A stretch of 19,625 nt of DNA from an uncultured Lachnospiraceae bacterium (lineage in GTDB: Bacteria > Bacillota > Clostridia > Lachnospirales > Lachnospiraceae): assembly GCA_910579425.1 (NCBI GenBank), contig CAJTVL010000067.1, positions 1 through 19,625 on the forward strand, written 5' to 3'. Position numbers and translations under genes: made by a program. The notes under the pieces were generated by a model that saw only the letters and a program-made list of their open reading frames with translations, did no database searches and was not told where the DNA came from. Below are positions 1 through 5,061 of the stretch, in pieces (positions within the stretch are counted from its first letter, which is position 1; each line of letters starts with the position of its first letter).

Positions 1-114
1 TTCGCATATTATCTGCATAGCGAACATTATGAGGCACTGTTCAGTAAAGAAAAAGAACAGAGTCTGGTTAAGATGCGCTCATGTAAGATAAGAAAAAGGC
101 GAAAAACTGTGTGA
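1..114 (+). CDS. 3' end of an unidentified gene (partial)
   Basis: Reading frame 1 is open from the first base to a TGA at 112-114 and gives 37 residues of an otherwise unseen protein. The visible tail is charged and ends in a run of Lys/Arg (KIRKRRKTV), a composition common at the C-termini of cytosolic or nucleic-acid-binding proteins. No family can be assigned. A terminator-like hairpin lies about 55 bases after the stop, which supports this being a genuine gene end. The alternative is a chance open frame of 38 codons. Confidence 0.5.
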   Translation, partial: FAYYLHSEHYEALFSKEKEQSLVKMRSCKIRKRRKTV

Positions 115-169
115 TATCCGGATGCAGACAAGATATAAATGTCTGCCGGAAACAGAACATGGATTTATG

Positions 170-205
170 TACCGCTTATCTTGTATGAGGTAGGCGGTAT
201 TTTTT
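170..205 (+). terminator. Intrinsic terminator before the tRNA cluster
   Basis: A 9-bp stem (TACCGCTTA at 170-178 with TAGGCGGTA at 191-199, one G-T wobble) is followed directly by six T at 200-205. This is a standard rho-independent terminator for the gene ending at 114. It finishes two bases before tRNA-Lys, so the tRNA either has a promoter overlapping this region or is made by read-through. Confidence 0.7.
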
Positions 206-207
206 AT

Positions 208-280
208 GCTCCATTAGCTCAGCTGGGAGAGCACTCGACTTTTAATCGAGTGGTCATGGGTCCGAGTCCCATATGGAGCA
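208..280 (+). tRNA. tRNA-Lys (anticodon TTT)
   Basis: A full cloverleaf is visible: acceptor GCTCCAT 208-214 with ATGGAGC 273-279, D-arm, anticodon stem CTCGA/TCGAG with loop CTTTTAA (anticodon TTT at 241-243), T-arm with GTCCGAGT-type loop, and discriminator A280. The gene is 73 nt. CCA is not encoded (TGA follows). Confidence 0.97.
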
Positions 281-323
281 TGACCGCCTGTATATGGAAT
301 TCTGATAGCAGGAGGTGAGAATC

Positions 324-578
324 ATGGTGAATCTGCCGGTTATAGATATGGTAAAGACAGGACAGAACATTGGAAAGCTGCGGAAGCAGGCAGGACTGTC
401 GGTAAGGGATCTGCAGGATGTTTTTGGTTTTGCCACACCGCAGGCCATATACAAGTGGCAGCAGGGTGCAGCACTGCCAACAATAGATAATCTGGTGGTG
501 CTTGCAGCAGTCCTGCAGGTGCGGCTGGATGACATTCTGGTTACTGATACGGCAGTGCAGATACAGATCAGTGCATGA
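324..578 (+). CDS. Small XRE/Cro-type HTH regulator
   Basis: This 84-residue protein consists almost entirely of a lambda-repressor-like helix-turn-helix. Residues about 12-70 carry the pattern GQNIGKLRKQAGLS, RDLQDVFG and QAIYKWQQG, typical of five-helix XRE folds, followed by LDDILV. It probably binds DNA as a dimer and represses transcription. The ATG at 324 is chosen because AGGAGG at 310-315 lies 8 bases upstream. A GTG at 315 overlaps the ribosome binding site and is not a credible start. The gene sits between tRNA-Lys and the rest of the tRNA cluster on the same strand. Its target is unknown. Confidence 0.85.
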   Translation: MVNLPVIDMVKTGQNIGKLRKQAGLSVRDLQDVFGFATPQAIYKWQQGAALPTIDNLVVLAAVLQVRLDDILVTDTAVQIQISA

Positions 579-615
579 ATGGAAAGTAAGAAAGGGAAAT
601 GACAGCAATAGAACC

Positions 616-635
616 GCAGGCAGAAAAATGCCTGC
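616..635 (+). other. Hairpin between HTH gene and tRNA-Glu
   Basis: A perfect 7-bp inverted repeat (GCAGGCA 616-622, TGCCTGC 629-635) with loop GAAAAA sits just before tRNA-Glu. There is no T-tract, so it is not a normal terminator. It may mark a processing site where the tRNA is cut from the HTH mRNA. This role is inference. Confidence 0.4.
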
Positions 636-640
636 AGTAA

Positions 641-713
641 GGTCCCCTGGTCTAAAGGTCAGGACACCGGCCTTTCAAGCCGGAGGTATTGGGTTCAAGT
701 CCCATGGGGATCA
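641..713 (+). tRNA. tRNA-Glu (anticodon TTC)
   Basis: Acceptor GGTCCCC 641-647 pairs with GGGGATC 706-712 (one G-T). The anticodon stem CCGGC/GCCGG encloses CTTTCAA, anticodon TTC. The T-loop is TTCAAGT and the discriminator is A713. The gene is 73 nt, with no encoded CCA. Confidence 0.96.
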
Positions 714-717
714 TTAA

Positions 718-790
718 GGCTCCTTAGTCTAAAGGTCAGGACGCCGGCCTCTCAAGCCGGAAATGATGGGTTCAAGCCCCACAGGAGCTA
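718..790 (+). tRNA. tRNA-Glu (anticodon CTC)
   Basis: Acceptor GGCTCCT 718-724 pairs with AGGAGCT 783-789. The anticodon loop is CTCTCAA, anticodon CTC. Discriminator A790. The gene is very similar to the preceding tRNA-Glu(TTC) through the D-arm and anticodon arm, consistent with tandem duplication and anticodon change. No CCA is encoded, and two bases separate it from tRNA-His. Confidence 0.95.
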
Positions 791-792
791 CT

Positions 793-866
793 GTGGCCAT
801 AGGACAGTGGCAGTCCGGCAGATTGTGGCTCTGCTTACGGGGGTTCGATTCCCCCTGGTCACCCCA
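793..866 (+). tRNA. tRNA-His (anticodon GTG)
   Basis: Acceptor GTGGCCA 793-799 pairs with TGGTCAC 856-862. The anticodon stem GCAGA/TCTGC encloses TTGTGGC, anticodon GTG. The T-stem is GGGGG/CCCCC. The discriminator is C863, as expected for His, and an encoded CCA follows at 864-866, the only one in this cluster. The base before G793 is T, so the usual His-specific G at -1 is not encoded. The D-loop is short (7 nt), giving 71 nt to the discriminator. Confidence 0.93.
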
Positions 867-867
867 T

Positions 868-950
868 GGATGGGTATGCCCAGTGGCGAGGGCAGCGGAC
901 TGTAAATCCGTTACAAAGAAACACCGCAGGTTCGAGTCCTGCCCCATCCA
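868..950 (+). tRNA. tRNA-Tyr (anticodon GTA)
   Basis: Class II tRNA with a long variable arm. Acceptor GGATGGG 868-874 pairs with CCCATCC 943-949. The anticodon loop CTGTAAA gives GTA at 902-904. T-stem GCAGG/CCTGC, discriminator A950, 83 nt in total. CCA is not encoded. One base separates it from the CCA of tRNA-His. Confidence 0.96.
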
Positions 951-956
951 TTTTTT

Positions 957-1041
957 GTTTGCGTGTCCGAGAGGCTTATGGTGCCACCCTGCTAAGGTGG
1001 TGTGCGGAAACGCACCGAAGGTTCGAATCCTTCCGCAAACG
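957..1041 (+). tRNA. tRNA-Ser (anticodon GCT)
   Basis: Class II tRNA. Acceptor GTTTGCG 957-963 pairs with CGCAAAC 1034-1040. The anticodon stem CCACC/GGTGG encloses CTGCTAA, anticodon GCT. It has a long variable arm, T-stem GAAGG/CCTTC and discriminator G1041. It is 85 nt with no encoded CCA, and is the last tRNA of the cluster. No T-rich terminator is obvious in the 50 bases that follow. Confidence 0.96.
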
Positions 1042-1090
1042 TGCTGAAGCTGGAGATAATCCTGCTTCTTTTGAAAGCTGAAATTTGTTA

Positions 1091-1831
1091 TTATCCTTTT
1101 ATTACCTTGCTGTTAGTACATTTGCTGTTTCTATTTTCATCCCACAGGGCGATATTATGTTTATCAGTATAAGAAGAATTATATTTTATACCTGAAATAT
1201 CATTTCTTCTCTTTTTTACGATATCTAAAAAATCCAATGGTATTACATAGCCTTGCTCTGCATAATTTGGAGATGTTAAGTAATCTTTTATAAAGATATA
1301 AAATGCCCTGATATCAATGGAATAATTACTAATAAAAAGTTGTACTGTTTCGTCTGAAAATAAATTCTTGAGTCCGTCCGAAACCATAATCGTAAAATCC
1401 ATTACTTTTATTTTGCTTTTTACAGTACATTCGGCTACAGAAATATAGTCATTTTTGTTAGCTTTTTGTTCTTTACATGATGTTTTTATATCTTCTGCCA
1501 AATAAAGAACTGGTTCACCAATGTGATTTACTCTTCCACTTTGTGTTATTGCTGATGCAGGCGCAACACCAGAATGTTGATCATCGTATCCGCTTACTGG
1601 TATCCCATTTTCTCTAATAACTCCTGTATCTTTTCCGTCAGATGGATTGATTATTCTTGCTCTATAATAAATTTCATTATTCAGTTCACTTATGGGCATA
1701 TACATTACTGCCTGCTGAAACAGTTCTTGATTTTTTTCCTTCTTTCTGCCGTTTAAACTCTCATAACTAAACTGTTTAATATTAAGTAAAGAGAAGAGTG
1801 CTGTATCAGTTTTGATTTTAAAGTCATTCAT
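1091..1831 (-). CDS. RES-domain protein (probable NAD+-consuming toxin/effector)
   Basis: The 246-residue protein has the marks of the RES domain: an Arg-containing strand YYRAR (R57/R59), GVAPAS and SGRVNHIGEPVLYLAED at about 88-113, a Glu after it (E121 in SCKEQ), and a C-terminal KYNSS (S219/S220) before HNIALW. In characterised RES toxins (ParT, MbcT) the conserved Arg, Glu and Ser line the pocket that cleaves or phosphorolyses NAD+. That activity is inferred here. About 55 extra N-terminal residues precede the core. GGAG lies upstream of the ATG at 1831. The gene follows two XRE-type regulator genes on the same strand, 54 bases behind the nearer one. It is visibly AT-rich compared with the transfer operon, suggesting separate acquisition. 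The usual partner, an antitoxin with a DUF2384 domain, is absent. Confidence 0.75.
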   Translation of the reverse strand: MNDFKIKTDTALFSLLNIKQFSYESLNGRKKEKNQELFQQAVMYMPISELNNEIYYRARIINPSDGKDTGVIRENGIPVSGYDDQHSGVAPASAITQSGRVNHIGEPVLYLAEDIKTSCKEQKANKNDYISVAECTVKSKIKVMDFTIMVSDGLKNLFSDETVQLFISNYSIDIRAFYIFIKDYLTSPNYAEQGYVIPLDFLDIVKKRRNDISGIKYNSSYTDKHNIALWDENRNSKCTNSKVIKG

Positions 1832-1885
1832 TTTTATTACTCCATTTTACAGAAATATCATTGACTGTTTGTGAAAGAAGTCTGT

Positions 1886-2197
1886 TTACACCTGCATTTT
1901 GTCAATTAAAGCAAAGATGACCTCCTGCTGGTCTTTATTCAGTCTTGCCCATCGTTCCAGCAGTTTTCTTTGATCTTCTGTCAGGGAAACCGGAGCCTCT
2001 CCTTTCGATAATAACTGGGAGAGAGTAATTCCAAATGCCAGACAGATTTTCTTTAAAGAAGGAATGGTTGGAACCATATTTTTTCGATACCAGGAGGAGA
2101 TTGTGGATTGGGGAAGGCCGGAGCGTTCCGCAAGCTGATATTCCGTCCAGCCTCTTTCTTGTCTGTATGCAGTTATGGTCGCAAGAATATCTTCCAA
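1886..2197 (-). CDS. XRE-type HTH regulator, copy 1
   Basis: This 103-residue protein has an N-terminal XRE helix-turn-helix (about residues 5-65: ITAYRQERGWTEYQLAERSG, then STISSWYRKN) and a short C-terminal helical tail (SLTEDQRKLLERWARL) that may aid dimerisation. It is probably a repressor, possibly of its own promoter and of the RES gene 54 bases downstream. The start is TTG at 2197, supported by AAGGGGTG upstream at normal spacing; no ATG fits. By eye it is about two-thirds identical to the next gene (2316-2624), and the DNA in front of both is also alike, so the two arose by tandem duplication. It could be an unusual antitoxin for the RES protein, but it lacks the DUF2384 toxin-binding domain. 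Confidence 0.82.
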   Translation of the reverse strand: MEDILATITAYRQERGWTEYQLAERSGLPQSTISSWYRKNMVPTIPSLKKICLAFGITLSQLLSKGEAPVSLTEDQRKLLERWARLNKDQQEVIFALIDKMQV

Positions 2198-2223
2198 AAT
2201 AGATTCACCCCTTTGCTTTTATT

Positions 2224-2290
2224 CTTCGTAAATTATACTTTGACAAATCGTTTATATTTAATCGTTTGAATCGTATAATTTTAACGATTA
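2224..2290. promoter_or_regulatory. Promoter/operator region of XRE copy 1
   Basis: This AT-rich block before XRE copy 1 contains a minus-strand TATAAT (+ strand 2232-2237) and several AATCGTT/ACGATT units around 2246-2290. Nearly the same block recurs at 2648-2715 before XRE copy 2, which argues that the repeated units are operators for these regulators. The minus-strand -35 box is weak (TTAAAT-like). Autorepression is inference. Confidence 0.5.
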
Positions 2291-2315
2291 TTACAACGAA
2301 AGGAAATTATCTTTG

Positions 2316-2624
2316 CTATTTCATATTATCAAGCAGAGAAAAAATAAGTGCCTGCTGTTCGCTGCTTAATCCTGCCCAGCATTTCAGCAGTTTCTGCTGG
2401 GATGCTGTCAGCAGAACGGGTTCACCGCCGTGGGAAAACAGTTGGGAAAGCGTAATGTCAAATGCGGCGCAGATTTTCTCCAGAGAAGGTATGGTTGGTA
2501 TTGTATTTTTACAGTACCAGGAAGATATTGTAGTCTGGGGTAAACCGGAATGTTCTGCAAGCTGGTATTCTGTCCAGCCTCTCTCTTCACGATATGCTAT
2601 TATAGTAGAAAGAACCGTATTCAT
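2316..2624 (-). CDS. XRE-type HTH regulator, copy 2
   Basis: This 102-residue paralog of the neighbouring regulator has the same layout: XRE helix-turn-helix over about residues 5-65 (EERGWTEYQLAEHSG, TTISSWYCKN) and a C-terminal helix (ASQQKLLKCWAGLSSEQQALIF). The ATG at 2624 has AAAGAGG upstream. Differences between the copies fall partly in the turn and recognition-helix region (R/H, S/T, R/C), so the two may recognise related but not identical operators or form heterodimers. It lies 118 bases ahead of copy 1 on the same strand, and a promoter in the opposite direction leaves from its front for the gene at 2782. It probably regulates both directions. Targets are unproven. Confidence 0.82.
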   Translation of the reverse strand: MNTVLSTIIAYREERGWTEYQLAEHSGLPQTTISSWYCKNTIPTIPSLEKICAAFDITLSQLFSHGGEPVLLTASQQKLLKCWAGLSSEQQALIFSLLDNMK

Positions 2625-2647
2625 TATTTTGCCTCTTTGCTTGTGTA

Positions 2648-2715
2648 TATCGTAAATTATACTTTGGTAAATCGTTGCAATTTAATCATTTACATCGTAT
2701 AATTACTACGATAAA
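2648..2715. promoter_or_regulatory. Divergent promoter/operator between XRE copy 2 and the gene at 2782
   Basis: On the plus strand TTGCAA (2675-2680) and TATAAT (2698-2703) are separated by exactly 17 bases, a good sigma-70-type promoter for the membrane-protein gene at 2782. On the minus strand a TATAAT (from ATTATA near 2656-2661) points into XRE copy 2. ATCGTAAATTATA and ATCGTATAATT units lie on both sides. Over about 60 bases the block matches the one at 2224-2290. An XRE protein bound here would overlap both promoters. Confidence 0.6.
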
Positions 2716-2781
2716 CACAACTATATAAATGTAGTGATCATTGTGATTTAACTGTCAGCTTATAAGAGGAGGCTATAATTT

Positions 2782-3282
2782 ATGCTGAAAAAGAAAATGA
2801 TAGGGATTTTGGCCTGTATGATAGTGATTTGCATGGCTGTAGCAGGGATACTGGTGTATAGGAATTCAGATAAAAAAACCACACTCGAAGAAGATATTCT
2901 AAAAATGGAAGAGGCGTTAGGTGATAAATATAAAAAGCAGTCGGAAACTACACTTGCAGCCACGCTCACATACGCAAATGAGGATAACGATACTAAAATC
3001 TATTACCATATATTAAAAACGGATTATTATGAGCAGGATGCTTCTGAAATAACTGGACTGAATACAACTGCTTTTGGTGTTTTATTTGCAGTCGATTTCA
3101 TGGACAGCTGTGAAGAAATGATGATTCAGGAATGGCCTGCATCTCTCTATAAGAGCGGAGAAACGGCATACCTTTGCTGGACCTGTTCTCCTGAAGTGAG
3201 TTATGTCCTGGAATATAAGCCTGCAGAAATCCAGGATTCAGAGATTATCAAGATGGCCGAAAGTGCAAAGGAGGCAAATTAA
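2782..3282 (+). CDS. Membrane-anchored protein of unknown function
   Basis: This 166-residue protein starts with a short Lys-rich stretch and one hydrophobic segment (about residues 6-26, IGILACMIVICMAVAGILVY), then an acidic, soluble region. It is probably held in the membrane with its body outside the cell. There is no classical lipobox and no recognised domain. The soluble part has a helical stretch (EEDILKMEEALGDKYKK) followed by a mixed alpha/beta pattern with two Cys and an aromatic-rich end. The start is supported by AGAGGAGG at normal spacing, and a well-spaced promoter lies at 2675-2703. It is transcribed away from the XRE/RES genes and ends before a strong terminator. I do not recognise the family. 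Confidence 0.75.
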   Translation: MLKKKMIGILACMIVICMAVAGILVYRNSDKKTTLEEDILKMEEALGDKYKKQSETTLAATLTYANEDNDTKIYYHILKTDYYEQDASEITGLNTTAFGVLFAVDFMDSCEEMMIQEWPASLYKSGETAYLCWTCSPEVSYVLEYKPAEIQDSEIIKMAESAKEAN

Positions 3283-3329
3283 CAGAGACAGTCAGTGTCA
3301 TTATATTGGAAATATAAAACCGGCAGGAT

Positions 3330-3368
3330 ATGGAGCTGCAGTATTCAAAACTGCAGCTCCATGTTTTG
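3330..3368 (+). terminator. Strong hairpin terminator between convergent genes
   Basis: A perfect 13-bp stem (3330-3342 with 3350-3362) with a 7-base loop is followed by GTTTTGT on the plus strand. It sits 48 bases after the stop of the gene at 2782 and 28 bases before the end of the convergent transfer operon (3390), so it probably ends transcription from both sides. The plus-strand T-tract is the better of the two. Confidence 0.8.
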
Positions 3369-3389
3369 TATGTCATATTTACAGAACTA

Positions 3390-4991
3390 TTACAGATTCT
3401 GCCGGATGATCCGTGTAATGATTCCCACAGCCACACCCCGTTCTTCATCCAGCCGTGTCACGGCAAAGCTCACATCATCCTTCTTGCCGGGAGTCCGGTA
3501 GTCATAGCAGGAGTGGGCCACGGCATTGACGCCGTTAGACAGCCGGATATAGACCACACCTTTATGTACGTCTGTGACCTTGCCGGCATACTTGCTCTGG
3601 ATGCGGCATTTTTTCAGGTTGTCGTGGCTGGTGTTCTGGGATACGCTCTTGATATCAGCTTTGATCCCCATATCCTCCAGGCTGTCACGGCGCACACTCA
3701 GGATGCGTACAAGTACCTGGTCGCCCACAGAAAAACGCTCATGAGCATCCCCGATCCACTCCCAGGCAAGGTCACGGGCCATGATGGAGCATTCCACTCC
3801 GAAAACTTCCACCCGGATGACTTTCTCTGCCACAGCGATCACACGGGCCTGGGCGATACGTCCTTCATAGATCCGGTACATCCCTGCAGCATCCGTATCC
3901 AGATAGAAGATCTGCCGTTTCCGGAGCATGGCTTCTTTCCGGCTTGCCACCACGCTGCGGGATTTGGAATCAATACCTTTTACGATAAAGTCGATCTCTG
4001 CCCCCAGCATGTTGCCGAGGATCTTGTTCTGGCGCAGCATCAGCTCCGTATATTCCTGTCCGGAGGGGCTGCGGCCGATATTGATCATCATCTCCTTTAA
4101 AGGGATTACGATCCGGAATCCTTTATAGTCTACAATCGTGATGGTCTTGCCATTGTCCGTCTGCTCGATTCCGCCAAGCTGCCCGGTAAGGATACGTCTG
4201 GTACGGTAGGCGTTGTGGATCTCATGCCAGATGACATCCTCGCGGGATTCCTCAGTCTCTACTTCTCCCCGAACTTCCAGTGTCAGCACAGGGGCATCTT
4301 CTTTTCTGCTTCTGGCGGCAGTACGCCGGGAAGAAGCGGCAGCAGGAACTGTATTTTCTGAGTCAGTTGTGCCAGTGGGTAAAATCGTTCTTTCCGATCC
4401 TGTTTCAGCAAAAGACACATTTTCCTGAAGAATGTTTTCTTCTACTTCATCTGTGGCATGGTCTGTCGGCTCGTCTGTACCGGGAACAGCGGCGGTATCT
4501 GGGGAATCCGGCACACCATCAGAAACTGCTTCCGGTGTCTCCGGTATTCCTGTTTCGGTTTCCTTTGTTTCCCCGCTATTTCCTGCAGAAGTTTTCTCTT
4601 TCTTACTGCGTGTGGTGCGTCTGGTCTTTGCAGCAGGGGCATCTGTTTCAGGAGACGCTGCAGATTCCGGCTGTGCTTCGCCAGAACTGCTGGCATCATG
4701 GGCGGCATCACGCTCCGTACCGAAGCCGTTCAGATCCTCCGATGCTTCTCCGAACATTTCCTCTTCTGTAAGCTCCGGGAGCATTTCGTCCTCAACATCC
4801 GGCTCTGCAGGCAGCTCCTGATCCATGCTGCCCAACAGTTCATTTAAGTCCATGCCATCCCCAGCCGCTTCAGGCAGTGTGCCGTGTCCTTCACCGGGAA
4901 TAGCACCATCCTTTATGCCGGTTCCGTCCAAGAGAGTGTTTTCTTCCATAGTAGGATTTTCCAGTTCCATAAGTTCTTTTTTTCTTGCCAT
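3390..4991 (-). CDS. Transfer-operon protein with acidic N-terminus and S1-like OB folds
   Basis: The 533-residue protein has two halves. Residues 1 to about 235 are low-complexity and acidic (Glu/Asp/Ser/Thr/Ala/Pro), broken by two similar basic patches (TRRTTRSKKEK at about 123-133 and SRRTAARSRKED at about 221-232), and are probably disordered. Residues about 265-533 hold S1-like OB-fold units. The clearest is at 374-450, with YEGRIAQARVIAVAEKVIRV and FSVGDQVLVRILSV, and another is at about 467-530 with YAGKVTDVHKGVVYIRLSNG. S1 folds bind single-stranded RNA or DNA, so it may chaperone the transferred strand or act on mRNA. It is the last gene of the transfer operon, about 70 bases after virD4, with GGAGG 8 bases before the ATG. 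Its exact role is unknown. Confidence 0.75.
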   Translation of the reverse strand: MARKKELMELENPTMEENTLLDGTGIKDGAIPGEGHGTLPEAAGDGMDLNELLGSMDQELPAEPDVEDEMLPELTEEEMFGEASEDLNGFGTERDAAHDASSSGEAQPESAASPETDAPAAKTRRTTRSKKEKTSAGNSGETKETETGIPETPEAVSDGVPDSPDTAAVPGTDEPTDHATDEVEENILQENVSFAETGSERTILPTGTTDSENTVPAAASSRRTAARSRKEDAPVLTLEVRGEVETEESREDVIWHEIHNAYRTRRILTGQLGGIEQTDNGKTITIVDYKGFRIVIPLKEMMINIGRSPSGQEYTELMLRQNKILGNMLGAEIDFIVKGIDSKSRSVVASRKEAMLRKRQIFYLDTDAAGMYRIYEGRIAQARVIAVAEKVIRVEVFGVECSIMARDLAWEWIGDAHERFSVGDQVLVRILSVRRDSLEDMGIKADIKSVSQNTSHDNLKKCRIQSKYAGKVTDVHKGVVYIRLSNGVNAVAHSCYDYRTPGKKDDVSFAVTRLDEERGVAVGIITRIIRQNL

Positions 4992-5061
4992 ATGTTTACC
5001 TCCATTGTGTTGTTATTCTATAGCACAACCCGGAAATGGGCCGTTCCATAGCATTCTTGTT

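Noticed and set aside
957..1041. tRNA-Ser 3' end as the attachment site of the element
   Set aside because: No second copy of the T-arm/acceptor sequence was seen in the window and the integrases lie 16 kb away, so there is no positive evidence.
763..1047. Open frames running through the tRNA genes
   Set aside because: They cross three complete tRNA cloverleaves and have no ribosome binding site; the tRNAs explain the sequence.
3330..4100. Long plus-strand open frame (256 codons) beside the terminator
   Set aside because: It is antisense to the S1-type protein, starts inside the terminator hairpin, has no ribosome binding site and no coherent domain.
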